From Burkholderiaceae bacterium (GTDB lineage: Bacteria > Pseudomonadota > Gammaproteobacteria > Burkholderiales > Burkholderiaceae_C): a DNA stretch of 64,000 bases. This document shows, in pieces, positions 54,349 through 64,000 of this stretch. Position 1 is the first letter of the stretch; each line of letters starts with the position of its first letter. A program made the translations under genes and the position numbers. The notes beneath the pieces are model-generated. The model was not told the origin of the DNA. It ran no database searches and saw nothing but the letters and a program-made list of their open reading frames with translations. Location of the stretch: NCBI GenBank assembly GCA_019745555.1, contig JAIESX010000039.1, positions 1-64,000 of the forward strand, written 5' to 3'.

Positions 54349-57093
54349 ATGACCACCCCGGACAGCACCCCGGTGGTCCGCCTGCAGGACGTGGCCCTGC
54401 GCTACCGCAAGGCCACGGCACTGGCCGGCGTCACGCTCGACATCCCCGCCGGACGCATGGTGGGCCTGATCGGGCCCGACGGCGTAGGCAAGTCCAGTCT
54501 GCTGGCGCTGATGGCCGGCGCGCGCCGCATCCAGCAGGGCCGGGTGGAGACGCTGGGCGGCGACATGGCGCTCGCGCGCCACCGCCGCCGCATCTGCCCG
54601 CGCATCGCCTACATGCCCCAGGGCCTGGGCAAGAACCTCTACGCCACGCTCTCGGTCGAGGAGAACCTGCAGTTCTTCGCCCGCCTTTTCGGCCACACGG
54701 CGGATGAGCGTCGCCGCCGCATCGACGCGCTCACGCGCAGCACCGGCCTCTACCCTTTCCTGGACCGGCCCGCGGGCAAGCTCTCGGGCGGCATGAAGCA
54801 GAAGCTGGGCCTGTGCTGCGCGCTCATCCACGACCCGGATCTGCTCATCCTCGACGAGCCGACCACCGGCGTGGACCCGCTGGCGCGCGCACAGTTCTGG
54901 GCCCTGATTGCGCAGATCCGCGCCCAGCGTCCGGCCATGAGCGTGATCGTGGCCACCGCCTATATGGAAGAGGCACAGGACTTCGACTGGCTGGTGGCGC
55001 TCAATGCGGGCCGGGTGCTGGCCACGGGCACGCCGGCCGAGCTGCTGACGCAGACCGACCGCGACTCGCTCGAAGCCGCCTTCATCGCCCTGCTGCCCGA
55101 AGAGGTGCGACGACTGCACCGCCCGGTGCAGATCCAGCCGCTGGCCGACGGTGAAGGCGCCGAGACCGCGATCGAGGCGCGCGAGCTCACCATGCGCTTC
55201 GGCGACTTCACGGCCGTGGACCGTGTGAGCTTTCGCATTCGCCGCGGCGAGATCTTCGGCTTCCTCGGCTCCAACGGCTGCGGCAAGTCCACCACCATGA
55301 AGATGCTCACCGGCCTGCTGCCCGCCAGCGCCGGCCAGGCCTGGCTCTTCGGCCAGGCCGTGGATCCGCACGACCTGACCACGCGCCGGCGCGTGGGCTA
55401 TATGTCGCAGTCCTTCTCGCTCTACGGCGAGCTCACGGTGCGGCAGAACCTGGTGCTGCACGCGCGCCTCTTCGAGGTGCCCGAGGCCGAGATCCCCGCG
55501 CGCGTGGACGAGATGGTGGAGCGTTTCGGCCTGCGCAGCGCGCTGGACATGCTGCCCGAGCACCTGCCCCTGGGCCTGCGCCAGCGCCTCTCGCTGGCCG
55601 TGGCCATGGTGCACCGGCCCGAGCTGCTGATCCTGGACGAACCGACCTCGGGCGTGGACCCGATCGCGCGCGACAACTTCTGGCAGTTGATGATCGAGCT
55701 GGCGCGCCGCGACGGCGTCACGCTCTTCATCTCCACCCATTTCATGAACGAGGCCGAGCGCTGCGACCGCATCTCGCTCATGCACGCGGGCCGTGTGTTG
55801 GCCAGCGACACGCCGGCGCGCCTCGTCGCGCAACGCGGCACGCGCGACCTGCACGAGGCCTTCATCGCCTACCTGCGCGAGGCCACGCGGGAGGAAGCCG
55901 CCGTGAGCGCACCGCCGGTCGCGCCCCTCGCCCCTGCACCGCAGCCCCCGGGCTGGCGCGAACGTCTGCGCCGCAGCCTGACGCGGCTGCACAGCTATCA
56001 GTGGCGCGAGGCGCTGGAGCTGCGGCGCGACCCGGTGCGCGGCGCCATGGCCCTGCTGGGTTCGCTGCTGCTCATGGCTGTGATCGGCTACGGCATCAGC
56101 ATGGACGTGGACGACCTGCGCTACGCCGTGCTGGACCGCGACCAGACCCAGCTCAGCCGCGCCTATGCCGACAACCTGGCCGGTTCGCCCTATTTCATCG
56201 AACGCCCGCCGCTGGCCGACGACGACGCCATGGACCGGCGTCTGCGCAGCGGCGACATCAGCCTGGCGCTGGAGATCCCGCCCGGCTTCGCGCGCGACCT
56301 GGAGCGCGGCCAGAGCGTGCAGATCGGCGCCTGGATCGACGGCGCCATGCCCCAGCGCGCCGAGACCGTGCTGGGCTATGTGCAGGGCCTGCACCAGCAG
56401 TGGCTGGTGGACCAGATCCAGGCGCGCACCGGCCTGGCGCCCACCAGCCTGGTGGATGTGGAGGCACGCTACCGCTACAACCCGGACGTCAAGAGCCTGC
56501 CCGCCATGGTGCCCGCCGTCATCCCCCTGCTGCTGCTCATGCTGCCGGCCATGCTGACCGCGCTGGCTGTGGTGCGCGATAAGGAGCTGGGCTCCATCGT
56601 CAACCTCTACGTCACGCCCGTCACGCGCACCGAGTTCCTGCTGGGCAAGCAGCTGCCCTATCTGGCCCTGGCCATGCTCAACTACCTGCTCATGTGCCTG
56701 GCGGCCGTCACCCTCTTCGGCGTGCCCATGACGGGCAGCTTCGCCGCCCTGACCCTGGCCACCCTGCTCTACTGCCTGTGCTCCACCGGCATGGGCCTGC
56801 TGGCCTCCACCGTCACGCGCAGCCAGATCGCCGCCATCTTCTTCACCATGCTGGGCACCATGCTGCCGGCCGTGCAGTACGCCGGGCTGATCAACCCCGT
56901 GAGTGCGCTCGAAGGCGCGGGGCGCTGGATCGGCGAGGCCTATCCCGCCAGCCACATGCTCATCATCAGCCGCGGCGTCTTCAACAAGGCCCTGGGCTTT
57001 GCCGAGCTGCAGGCCCATTTCTGGCCCCTGCTGCTGGCCGTGCCCGTGATCCTGGGCATCTCCATCGCGCTGCTCAGGAAGCAGGAGAAGTGA
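54349..57093 (+). CDS. rbbA: RbbA-type ABC transporter: two ATPase domains fused to ABC-2 permease
   Basis: 914 residues from ATG 54349 (GTG 54337, overlapping the previous stop, is an alternative). First ATPase: [42 protein letters not shown]. Second: [12 protein letters not shown], a non-canonical signature [26 protein letters not shown]-terminal half: ABC-2 permease with six TM helices and a periplasmic loop. Closely resembles E. coli RbbA, a ribosome-associated ATPase/putative exporter. The degenerate second signature appears normal for RbbA. Confidence 0.92.
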   Translation: MTTPDSTPVVRLQDVALRYRKATALAGVTLDIPAGRMVGLIGPDGVGKSSLLALMAGARRIQQGRVETLGGDMALARHRRRICPRIAYMPQGLGKNLYATLSVEENLQFFARLFGHTADERRRRIDALTRSTGLYPFLDRPAGKLSGGMKQKLGLCCALIHDPDLLILDEPTTGVDPLARAQFWALIAQIRAQRPAMSVIVATAYMEEAQDFDWLVALNAGRVLATGTPAELLTQTDRDSLEAAFIALLPEEVRRLHRPVQIQPLADGEGAETAIEARELTMRFGDFTAVDRVSFRIRRGEIFGFLGSNGCGKSTTMKMLTGLLPASAGQAWLFGQAVDPHDLTTRRRVGYMSQSFSLYGELTVRQNLVLHARLFEVPEAEIPARVDEMVERFGLRSALDMLPEHLPLGLRQRLSLAVAMVHRPELLILDEPTSGVDPIARDNFWQLMIELARRDGVTLFISTHFMNEAERCDRISLMHAGRVLASDTPARLVAQRGTRDLHEAFIAYLREATREEAAVSAPPVAPLAPAPQPPGWRERLRRSLTRLHSYQWREALELRRDPVRGAMALLGSLLLMAVIGYGISMDVDDLRYAVLDRDQTQLSRAYADNLAGSPYFIERPPLADDDAMDRRLRSGDISLALEIPPGFARDLERGQSVQIGAWIDGAMPQRAETVLGYVQGLHQQWLVDQIQARTGLAPTSLVDVEARYRYNPDVKSLPAMVPAVIPLLLLMLPAMLTALAVVRDKELGSIVNLYVTPVTRTEFLLGKQLPYLALAMLNYLLMCLAAVTLFGVPMTGSFAALTLATLLYCLCSTGMGLLASTVTRSQIAAIFFTMLGTMLPAVQYAGLINPVSALEGAGRWIGEAYPASHMLIISRGVFNKALGFAELQAHFWPLLLAVPVILGISIALLRKQEK

Positions 57094-58226
57094 TGAGACT
57101 CCCACGCCACCTCGCCCACGTCTACCGCCTCGGGGTCAAGGAACTCTGGAGTCTGTGGCGCGATCCGATGATGCTCTTCCTCATCGTGCACGCCTTCACC
57201 TTTGCCATCTACACCGCGGGCACGGTGGCCCCGGAAACCCTGCACCGCACGGCCATCGCGATCGTGGACGAGGACGACTCCGCGCTCTCGCAGCGCATCC
57301 GCTCGGCCTTCTACCCGCCGCAGTTCGTGCCGCCCCAGCGCATTCGCCTGGACCAGGTGGACCCGGGCCTGGACGAAGGCCGCTACACCTTCGTGCTCGT
57401 GATCCCGCCCAACTTCCAGCGCGACGTGCTGGCCGGCCAGGCCCCGGCCGTGCAGCTCAACATCGACGCCACACGCATGGGGCAGGCCTTCAGCGGCAAC
57501 GGTGCCATCCAGCAGATCGTCATGGGCGAGGTGGCCGAGTTCGTGCAGCGCTACCGCGGCGCCACGCCCTCGCCGGTGGAACTGGTGCCGCGCATGCGCT
57601 TCAACCCGGCGCTGGACCCGAGCTGGTTCGGCTCGCTGATGGAAGTGGTCAACAACATCACCATGCTGTCCATCATCCTCACGGGGGCGGCGCTGATCCG
57701 CGAGCGCGAGCACGGCACGGTGGAGCACCTGCTGGTCATGCCCGTGACGCCTGCCGAGATCATGCTGGCCAAGGTCTGGTCCATGGCCCTGGTGGTGCTG
57801 CTGGCCTGCAGCGTCTCGCTGGGCCTGGTGGTGCACAGCTGGCTGGGCGTGCCCATCGGCGGCTCGCTGCCGCTCTTTCTTTTCGGCACGGCGCTGCACC
57901 TCTTCGCCACCACCTCCATGGGCATCTTCCTGGCCACCATCGCGCGCAGCATGCCGCAGTTCGCTCTGCTGATGATGCTGACCATGATGCCGCTGGAGAT
58001 GCTCTCGGGCGGCATGACGCCGCGCGAGAGCATGCCCGACTGGGTGCAGTGGCTCATGTCGCTCTCGCCCACCACGCACTTCACCGAGCTCAGCCAGGCC
58101 ATCCTCTTCCGCGGCGCCGGCCTGGACGTGGTCTGGGATTCGCTGGCTGCCCTGCTGCTGATCGGTGGCGTGCTGTTCAGCCTCTCGCTGGCCCGCTTTC
58201 GCAAGACCATCGCGCAGATGGCCTGA
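57093..58226 (+). CDS. ABC-2 type permease (YhhJ-like)
   Basis: 377 residues from ATG 57093, start overlapping the RbbA-type stop by one base. One N-terminal TM helix, a periplasmic domain of about 140 residues, then five TM helices; EREHGTVEHLLVMPVTPAEIMLAKVW and PLEMLSGGMTPRESMPDWVQ are the ABC-2 landmarks. Pairs with RbbA and the HlyD-type adaptor as a tripartite exporter. Substrate unknown. Confidence 0.9.
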   Translation: MRLPRHLAHVYRLGVKELWSLWRDPMMLFLIVHAFTFAIYTAGTVAPETLHRTAIAIVDEDDSALSQRIRSAFYPPQFVPPQRIRLDQVDPGLDEGRYTFVLVIPPNFQRDVLAGQAPAVQLNIDATRMGQAFSGNGAIQQIVMGEVAEFVQRYRGATPSPVELVPRMRFNPALDPSWFGSLMEVVNNITMLSIILTGAALIREREHGTVEHLLVMPVTPAEIMLAKVWSMALVVLLACSVSLGLVVHSWLGVPIGGSLPLFLFGTALHLFATTSMGIFLATIARSMPQFALLMMLTMMPLEMLSGGMTPRESMPDWVQWLMSLSPTTHFTELSQAILFRGAGLDVVWDSLAALLLIGGVLFSLSLARFRKTIAQMA

Positions 58227-58314
58227 GCAGATGCATCTGCGCGCGTGCCAGAATGGCGCGCCGGCTTGAGTTTCAAGCCTTAAAAGTTCAAAGACACACG
58301 ACAAGGAAGCCGAG

Positions 58315-59028
58315 ATGGGCGCGCAATGGAAAGCAAAAGGCAAGGCGCAGGTCGCCGACGCCAAGGGCAAGCTGTTTGGCAAGCTGGCCAAGGAAATCAT
58401 GGTGGCCGCGCGCGGCGGCGCCGACCCGGCCCTGAACTCGCGCCTACGTCTGGCCGTGGAACAGGCCCGCAAGGCCTCCATGCCCAAGGACACGCTGGAA
58501 CGCGCCATCAAGAAGGGCGCAGGCCTCACGGGTGAGGCGGTGAACTTCGAACACGTGATGTACGAGGGCTTCGCCCCGCACCGCGTGCCCGTGATGGTGG
58601 AATGCCTGACCGACAACCTCAACCGCACCGCGCCCGAGATGCGCGTGCTTTTCCGCAAGGGCCAGCTGGGTACCTCGGGCTCCGTGGCCTGGGACTTCGA
58701 CCACCTGGGCCTGATCGAGGCCGAAGCCGCCAGGCCCGATGCCGACGTGGAAGTGGCCGCCATCGAGGCCGGCGCGCAGGACTTCGAAGCGGCCGGTGAA
58801 GACGGCGTGGCCGTCTTCCTCACCGACCCCGCCGACCTGGACCTCGTGAGCCGCGCCCTGCCGGCCCAGGGTTTTACCGTGCTGTCCGCCAAGCTGGGCT
58901 ACAAGCCCAAGAACCCCGTGGACCCGGCCAGCCTGAGTGCGGAGCAGCTGGAGGAGGTGGAGGCGTTCCTGGCGGCCATCGATGCGCACGATGACGTGCA
59001 GCACATGTACGTGGGGCTGGGCAGCTGA
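58315..59028 (+). CDS. YebC/PmpR-family transcriptional regulator
   Basis: 237 residues; ATG 58315 preceded by AAGGAAG. Sequence landmarks [28 protein letters not shown] (usual MAGHSKWANIKHRK... replaced by a shorter related start), [30 protein letters not shown] and [36 protein letters not shown]. YebC-type proteins act on ribosome stalling at proline stretches and/or transcription; the exact role of this one is open. Four bp from the convergent UvrD-type gene. Confidence 0.9.
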   Translation: MGAQWKAKGKAQVADAKGKLFGKLAKEIMVAARGGADPALNSRLRLAVEQARKASMPKDTLERAIKKGAGLTGEAVNFEHVMYEGFAPHRVPVMVECLTDNLNRTAPEMRVLFRKGQLGTSGSVAWDFDHLGLIEAEAARPDADVEVAAIEAGAQDFEAAGEDGVAVFLTDPADLDLVSRALPAQGFTVLSAKLGYKPKNPVDPASLSAEQLEEVEAFLAAIDAHDDVQHMYVGLGS

Positions 59029-59032
59029 GCGT

Positions 59033-61411
59033 TCAGGTCACCGGCGTCAGCTTCGCCACCGACAAGGCCAGCCACTTGGTGCCATGCCGAGGGAAGTTGA
59101 TCTGGGCGCGTGCATCGTCGCCCGAACCTTCGAGCGTGAGCACCTTGCCTTCGCCGAACTTGTTGTGGAAGACCTGCATGCCCACCTTGAGGCCGGTGGC
59201 CGCTTCCTGCGCCTTGGACACCGGTGCCGGGCTGCTGCTGCCACTGTCGCGGCTGTAGCCGCCTGAATAGCTGCCCTTCCAGCCTTCACCCCAGCTCTCG
59301 CGCTGGCGGTTGTAGCCCGCAGCCGGCGGCGCGAAGCCGCTGCCGAAACCCTGGTTCTTCGGGGTGATCCACTTGAGGGTTTCCTCCGGCAGCTCGTCGA
59401 AGAAGCGGCTGCGGATGTGGTAACGCGTCTGGCCGTGCAGCATGCGCGTCTGTGAGTGGCTGAGATACAGACGCTTTCTGGCACGCGTGATCGCCACGTA
59501 CATGAGGCGGCGCTCTTCCTCCAGGCCGTCGAAGTCGTTCATGGAGTTCTCGTGCGGGAAGAGTCCTTCTTCCAGGCCTGTGATGAAGACCACGTCGAAC
59601 TCCAGGCCCTTGCTGGCGTGCACGGTCATCAGCTGCACGGCCTCCTGGCCTTCCTGGGCCTGGTTATCTCCTGCCTCCAGAGCGGCATGGGTGAGGAAGG
59701 CTGCCAGCGGTGACATCACCTCGCCACTCTCCTCGTCAGGGGTGGCACCGGGCGCGGCCTCGGTGGCTTCGGCTTCGCGGCCAAAACCTTCAATGCTCAC
59801 AAAGCTCTCGGCCGCGTTGACCAGCTCCTCCAGGTTCTCGATGCGGTCCGCGCCTTCGCGCTCGGTCTGGTAGTGCTCGACCAGGCCGCTGTGCTGCAGC
59901 ACGAGCTCGATGATCTCGCGCAGGGTCAGCCCCTGGGTCTGCTCGCGCAGCACGTCGATCTTAGCGACGAAGGCGCCGAGGTTGGCGCCGGCCTTGCCCG
60001 ACAACGCACCGACGGCGTCGTGCAAGGAGGTGTTGGCGGCGCGCGCCGCGTCCTGCAGCTGTTCGATGGAGCGCGCACCGATGCCGCGCGGCGGGAAGTT
60101 CACCACGCGCAAAAAGCTGGTGTCGTCCTTGGGGTTCTCGAGCAGGCGCAGATAAGCCAGAGCGTGCTTGATTTCCGCGCGTTCGAAGAAGCGCAGGCCG
60201 CCATACACGCGATACGGCACGCCGGCGTTGAACAGCGCGGTTTCGATCACCCGGCTCTGCGCATTGCTGCGGTAGAGCACGGCGATCTCCTTCTGGCTCG
60301 TGCCCTCGCGGATGAGCTGCTTCATCTCGTCGATCATCCACTGCGCTTCGGCGAAGTCGCTCACCGATTCGTAGACGCGCACGGGCTCGCCCGCGCCCTG
60401 GTCGGTGCGCAAGTTCTTGCCCAGGCGGTGTTTGTTGTGGCTGATCAGCGCATTGGCGGTGTCCAGGATATTGCTGTGACTGCGGTAGTTCTGCTCCAGC
60501 TTGATCTGGTGCTGCACCTGGAACTCGCGCACGAAGTCGGCCATATTGCCCACGCGTGCGCCGCGAAAGGCGTAGATGCTCTGGTCGTCGTCACCCACGG
60601 CAAACACCGCGCCCATCTGCCCGTCGGCGCGCGGGCGCCCTTCAGCGTCGCAGCCGGCCAGCAGCTTGATCCAGGCGTACTGCAGCTTGTTGGTGTCCTG
60701 GAACTCGTCGATCAGGATGTGGCGGAAGCGCCGCTGGTAGTGCTCACGCACGGGGTCGTTGTCGCGCAGCAGCTCGTAGCTGCGCAGCAGCAGCTCGCCG
60801 AAGTCCACCACGCCTTCGCGCATGCACTGCTCTTCGTAGAGCTGGTAGATCTCGACCTTCTTGCGCGTGTCCGGGTCGCCGGCCGGGACCATATTGGGGC
60901 GCAGGCCCTCTTCCTTGCAGCCGGCGATGAACCAGGCCAGCTGCTTGGGGGGAAAACGCTCCTCATCCACGTTGAACTGCTTGCACAGGCGCTTGATGGC
61001 GGACAGCTGGTCCTGCGTGTCCAGGATCTGGAAGGTGGCCGGCAAATTGACGGTGCGATGGTGCGCGCGCAGCAGGCGGTTGCACAGGCCGTGGAAGGTG
61101 CCGATCCACATGCCGCGCACATTGACGGGCAGCATGGACTGCAGGCGCGTCATCATCTCGCGCGCAGCCTTGTTGGTGAAGGTCACGGCCAGCAAGCCAC
61201 CGGGCGAGACCTGGCCCGTCTGCAGCAGCCAGGCAATGCGCGTGGTGAGCACGCGCGTCTTGCCGGAGCCGGCGCCCGCCAGGATGAGCGCGGGCACGGG
61301 CGGCAGGGCTACGGCGGCGCGCTGCTCGGCGTTCAGGCTGGCCAGCAGCGGGGAATCGGTGGGCGCAGGGAAAAGAGAGGAAGAGCCGGTGGGCGGCAGC
61401 AGCGAAGACAT
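59033..61411 (-). CDS. uvrD: UvrD/PcrA-type DNA helicase
   Basis: 792 residues from ATG 61411. Superfamily 1 helicase: Walker A LILAGAGSGKTRVLTTRIAWLL at about 42-60, motif II LIDEFQDTNKLQY, motif III AVGDDDQSIYAFRGA, motif V/VI LMTVHASKGLEFDVVF and VAITRARKRLYLSHS. C-terminal tail (VGMQVFHNKFGEGKVLTLEG) is the Tudor-like UvrD/PcrA end that contacts RNA polymerase. Acts in nucleotide excision and mismatch repair. The 91-residue gene upstream may be co-transcribed. Confidence 0.94.
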   Translation of the reverse strand: MSSLLPPTGSSSLFPAPTDSPLLASLNAEQRAAVALPPVPALILAGAGSGKTRVLTTRIAWLLQTGQVSPGGLLAVTFTNKAAREMMTRLQSMLPVNVRGMWIGTFHGLCNRLLRAHHRTVNLPATFQILDTQDQLSAIKRLCKQFNVDEERFPPKQLAWFIAGCKEEGLRPNMVPAGDPDTRKKVEIYQLYEEQCMREGVVDFGELLLRSYELLRDNDPVREHYQRRFRHILIDEFQDTNKLQYAWIKLLAGCDAEGRPRADGQMGAVFAVGDDDQSIYAFRGARVGNMADFVREFQVQHQIKLEQNYRSHSNILDTANALISHNKHRLGKNLRTDQGAGEPVRVYESVSDFAEAQWMIDEMKQLIREGTSQKEIAVLYRSNAQSRVIETALFNAGVPYRVYGGLRFFERAEIKHALAYLRLLENPKDDTSFLRVVNFPPRGIGARSIEQLQDAARAANTSLHDAVGALSGKAGANLGAFVAKIDVLREQTQGLTLREIIELVLQHSGLVEHYQTEREGADRIENLEELVNAAESFVSIEGFGREAEATEAAPGATPDEESGEVMSPLAAFLTHAALEAGDNQAQEGQEAVQLMTVHASKGLEFDVVFITGLEEGLFPHENSMNDFDGLEEERRLMYVAITRARKRLYLSHSQTRMLHGQTRYHIRSRFFDELPEETLKWITPKNQGFGSGFAPPAAGYNRQRESWGEGWKGSYSGGYSRDSGSSSPAPVSKAQEAATGLKVGMQVFHNKFGEGKVLTLEGSGDDARAQINFPRHGTKWLALSVAKLTPVT

Positions 61412-61457
61412 GCCCCCATTGTAGGAAAGCGCCTGGCCGTCCCGGGCCGCGCTGCGG

Positions 61458-61733
61458 CTAAAGCGGCATGCGCGCCGAGGAGTTGCGGAAACCGGCCGAG
61501 GCGCGGTCGTGCATGTCGGCCAGCTCGGCCAGCAGCTCGGCATGGCGGTTCATGATGTTGAGAAAGACCTGGTTGGACGGTTCGGCGCAACGGAATTGCG
61601 CCAGCTCCAGCAGTCTTTCGCTCAGGCGCCCCATCTCGATATGGATGGCGTGGCTGGCCAGCAGGTATTCCTCGGCATGCATGTGGTACTCGTCTCGCTC
61701 GGCTTGTTCTATCGACCGACGGCGCTTGCGCAC
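61458..61733 (-). CDS. Small hypothetical protein upstream of uvrD
   Basis: 91 residues from GTG 61733, with GGGAGA just before. Rich in His, Glu and Arg, entirely helical in appearance (MHAEEYLLASHAIHIEMGRLSERLLELAQFR, NIMNRHAELLAELADMHDRA). No signal peptide, no TM, no recognised domain. 46 bp before the uvrD start on the same strand, so it may share a promoter. Confidence 0.5.
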   Translation of the reverse strand: MRKRRRSIEQAERDEYHMHAEEYLLASHAIHIEMGRLSERLLELAQFRCAEPSNQVFLNIMNRHAELLAELADMHDRASAGFRNSSARMPL

Positions 61734-61890
61734 CGTCTCCCACGGAGCGTGAGTGTAGGTGCGCCAGGCATGCAGAGCGCTGACGCGCAGGTGTAACAGT
61801 TCGCTCTGTTGTACGAGCGCCTCAACAGGGCGGCTGCGCCGTCATGGCCCTGACACCGGGCCCGGGTAAACCCGGACGCGAAGACCCAGC

Positions 61891-62751
61891 TCAACCCTTG
61901 CCGAACACGAGGCGGATGGCCAGCTGATGCAGATGCTCCCAGGGCGCGGTCAGGTCTTCAAGGACGCTGAAGTGATTGCGCTGGGGAATCGTCTCGCAAA
62001 CCGGAACCACCTTTTTGCCCCAGGCCTGCTGGATCAGCTTGTTGTGGCGGATGAACTCGGCGCTCTCCTCGGCGCCGGCCACGGTGTAGAGCACGCCTTG
62101 CTTCGGCGCCGGCAGCAGGGCCGGGCTGGCCAGCGCCACCTGCTCGGGCGTGAGGCGCAGGCTGTCCTTGAGGAAGGGGGTGTGCATCACGGGCTCCAGG
62201 TCATAGAGACCGGAGATGGAGAACGCGCCCTTGACCAGGTCGGCCGGCAGGTCCTTGCCGACCTGGGGCCAGAGGCAGTTGAGCAACATGGCCGCCAGGT
62301 GGCCGCCGGCCGAGTGGCCGACGACGTAGATGCGGTTCGGATCGCCGCCGAACTTCCTGGCGTTGCGGTAGACCCAGGCCAGGGCCTGGACCATCTGCAG
62401 CGTGATGTCGGGGATGGTCACGGCCGGGCACAGCGCGTAATTGGGGATGAAGACGCAGCCGCCCAGGTTCTTGAAGGCCGGGGCAATGAAGGAGTGATCG
62501 GACTTGTCGAGCGAGCGCCAGTAACCGCCATGGATAAAGACCACCACGGGCGAGCCCGGCTGGTTGCTGGGAAACACGTCCAGCGTCTCCTTGGGGCCCT
62601 TGCCGTAGGCGATGTCGGTCTGGCAGGGATGGGCGGCGCGTGCGTCGTCCGAGGCCTCGGCCCAGCGCGCGAAATGCGTTGCATGCTCGGGCACCAGGGC
62701 CCGGTTGTTGTACATGCGGTCCAGCCAGGCGGGGGCGAAATTCTTTTTCAT
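61891..62751 (-). CDS. Alpha/beta hydrolase (esterase/kynurenine-formamidase-like)
   Basis: 286 residues. Oxyanion motif VVVFIHGGYWRSL near residue 75, nucleophile YVVGHSAGGHLAAM near 145, plus late His in RNHFSVLEDL. The HGGYW motif is shared by bacterial kynurenine formamidase-like and hormone-sensitive-lipase-like esterases; no tryptophan-pathway gene is next to it, so substrate is open. Divergent from the dehydrogenase gene by 89 bp. Confidence 0.85.
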   Translation of the reverse strand: MKKNFAPAWLDRMYNNRALVPEHATHFARWAEASDDARAAHPCQTDIAYGKGPKETLDVFPSNQPGSPVVVFIHGGYWRSLDKSDHSFIAPAFKNLGGCVFIPNYALCPAVTIPDITLQMVQALAWVYRNARKFGGDPNRIYVVGHSAGGHLAAMLLNCLWPQVGKDLPADLVKGAFSISGLYDLEPVMHTPFLKDSLRLTPEQVALASPALLPAPKQGVLYTVAGAEESAEFIRHNKLIQQAWGKKVVPVCETIPQRNHFSVLEDLTAPWEHLHQLAIRLVFGKG

Positions 62752-62840
62752 GGGGGGGGTCTCCGGATGAATGACAATAGCGTGCTAACGCGTGCAGCCG
62801 GGTATCTTGGCATATCTGCAGACACGCCGGAGGTCATAAG

Positions 62841-63710
62841 ATGAATATCGCGTTGTTGGGCACCGGCCTCATGGGTTACCCCATGGCACGCCGCCTGTGT
62901 GAAGCCGGCCACACCGTGCAGGTCTGGAACCGCACCCGCGCCAAGGCTGAAGGCCTGGCCGCCTTTGGTGCCACCGTGCACGACACACCGACCGCCGCCG
63001 TGCAGCACAGCGAGTTCGTGATCACCATGCTGGAGCACGGCCCCGTGGTCGAGGAAGTCCTCTTCGTGCTGGGCGTGGCGGGGGCCATGAAGCCGGGCAC
63101 GGTGCTCATCGACATGTCCTCCATCAAGCCGGCCGAGGCGCGTGCCCACGCCGAGCGTCTGGGCGGCATGGGCATCACCCACCTGGACGCCCCGGTCTCG
63201 GGTGGCACGCTGGGCGCCGAGGCCGGCACCCTGGCCATCATGGCCGGCGGCAAGGCCAGCAGCTTCGAGCGCGCCCGACCGGTCTTCGCCCCGCTGGGCC
63301 GCGCCACCCTGGTCGGCCCCAGCGGCAGCGGCCAGCTTGCCAAGCTGGCCAACCAGATGATCGTGGGCATCACCATCGGCGCCGTGGCCGAGGCCCTGCT
63401 GCTGTGCGAAAAAGGCGGTGCCGATCCGGCCAAGGTCAAGGAGGCCATCACCGGCGGCTTCGCCGACAGCCGCATCCTGCAGGTGCACGGCCAGCGCATC
63501 GTGGAGCGCAACTTCGCCCCGGGCGGGCGCATGACCGTGCAGCTGAAAGACATGCGCAATGCGCTGGAAACCGCCGCAGGCCTGGGCTACGCCGCGCCCA
63601 TCACGGGTCTGCTGGAGCAGCTCTATGCCGAAGGCGTGGCCCATGGGCTCAGCGACCTGGACCAGTCGGGCCTCTTCGTGGAGCTGGCGCGTCGCAACGG
63701 GATGAAATGA
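62841..63710 (+). CDS. NAD(P)-dependent beta-hydroxyacid dehydrogenase
   Basis: 289 residues. N-terminal GTGLMGYPMARRL (cofactor), VWNRTRAKAE, DMSSIKPAEA; substrate segment DAPVSGGTLGAEAGTLAIMAGG; catalytic Lys in GQLAKLANQM near residue 171. Family includes 3-hydroxyisobutyrate, tartronate-semialdehyde and glyoxylate reductases; sequence alone does not choose. Single gene, no operon partner seen. Confidence 0.88.
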   Translation: MNIALLGTGLMGYPMARRLCEAGHTVQVWNRTRAKAEGLAAFGATVHDTPTAAVQHSEFVITMLEHGPVVEEVLFVLGVAGAMKPGTVLIDMSSIKPAEARAHAERLGGMGITHLDAPVSGGTLGAEAGTLAIMAGGKASSFERARPVFAPLGRATLVGPSGSGQLAKLANQMIVGITIGAVAEALLLCEKGGADPAKVKEAITGGFADSRILQVHGQRIVERNFAPGGRMTVQLKDMRNALETAAGLGYAAPITGLLEQLYAEGVAHGLSDLDQSGLFVELARRNGMK

Positions 63711-63779
63711 AACGGCTCGCCTGACACCGGCGGCCGGCGACCGTAGAATCCGGCAGACCACTCGCATGGACCCACGCAC

Positions 63780-64000
63780 GTGCTGAAACCCGAGTTCCGC
63801 CCCTCCCAGCTGCCTGAATTCACCCCGCCATCACCGCCGCAGCCTGAGCTCAGGAAAGCCGCGGCCCATGCAGCGCTGATCGCCCTGGCCGTCGTCGCGG
63901 GCCTGGCCTATGTGCTGCTGAGCCGTTACCTGACCCGGCTGGCGCTGGCACCGGCCATCGTCATCGGCGTGCTGCTCAGCCTGCACCTCGCCATCGTGCT
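63780..64000 (+). CDS. Membrane protein, partial (continues beyond right edge)
   Basis: GTG at 63780 opens a frame that stays open to the edge (73 codons); an in-frame stop at 63744 excludes an earlier start. Pro-rich cytoplasmic lead (FRPSQLPEFTPPSPPQP), then two hydrophobic stretches (ALIALAVVAGLAYVLL and APAIVIGVLLSLHLAIV). An N-terminal membrane region of an unknown protein; nothing more can be said from this part. Confidence 0.55.
   Translation, partial: MLKPEFRPSQLPEFTPPSPPQPELRKAAAHAALIALAVVAGLAYVLLSRYLTRLALAPAIVIGVLLSLHLAIV

Noticed and set aside
54016-57105. Minus-strand open frame of 1029 codons
   Set aside because: Antisense to the HlyD- and RbbA-type genes, which carry clear motifs.

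Overview
The window is about 64 kb of high-GC DNA (roughly 70% by eye) with the gene content of a free-living betaproteobacterium of the order Burkholderiales. Comamonadaceae (Hydrogenophaga, Acidovorax or Variovorax relatives) is the most likely family. This is inferred from DctP/DctQM TRAP transporters with Tat-exported binding proteins, DUF4148, DUF2782 and BPSS1780-type proteins, the xseB-ispA-dxs operon and very GC-biased third codon positions. Most of it is chromosomal housekeeping and accessory sequence. I see no rRNA, tRNA, CRISPR array, phage or transposase gene.

Layout. 1-3.2 kb (minus): the 5' part of a metal-efflux operon (His-rich secreted protein, TolC-type channel, small membrane protein, HlyD-type adaptor cut by the left edge) with ATGA overlaps. 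3.4-8.7 kb: a membrane-anchored protein, an Hsp70-like ATPase, small unknown proteins and a PanE-type reductase. 8.8-19 kb: an oxyanion-uptake region with molybdate modABC, a LysR regulator facing a repeat-containing DUF4148 protein, a diguanylate cyclase, then a tupBCA tungstate operon that ends in a MOT1-type molybdate permease, faced by a ModE/PBP-like regulator that is frameshifted. 19-25.3 kb: an EgtB/SenA-type enzyme, TRAP permeases dctQM, and two tandem paralogous DctP proteins on the opposite strand.

25.5-28.2 kb: a class III nucleotide cyclase fused to an FHA domain, overlapping a Ser/Thr kinase gene whose extracytoplasmic tail is out of frame at a C7 tract. 28.3-31.3 kb: xseB-ispA-dxs for isoprenoid precursors. 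31.5-35.5 kb: a Rieske oxygenase, a 609-bp gene-free region full of inverted repeats, a DMT exporter, a rhodanese and a VOC protein. 35.5-44.1 kb: ZIP transporter, dienelactone hydrolase, RidA, DUF3297, LLM flavin enzyme, YdcZ-type permease, AraC regulator, lytic transglycosylase and a long FabG-like reductase.

44.1-47.1 kb: an ankyrin/coiled-coil lipoprotein and a Cys-rich secreted protein, both unrecognised, with somewhat lower GC at their 5' ends. 47.3-64 kb: an alpha/beta hydrolase, polA, thrB with a membrane partner, an HlyD/RbbA/ABC-2 export operon, a YebC-family regulator, a UvrD/PcrA-type helicase, another hydrolase, a beta-hydroxyacid dehydrogenase and a membrane protein cut by the right edge.

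The parts most worth a second look are the cyclase-FHA/kinase pair with its C7 frameshift, the palindrome-rich intergenic region at 32.7-33.2 kb, the molybdate/tungstate cluster with its broken regulator, the EgtB/SenA enzyme, and the lipoprotein pair at 44-47 kb. Both frameshifts sit in simple GC repeats, so sequencing error has to be excluded before any biology is read into them.
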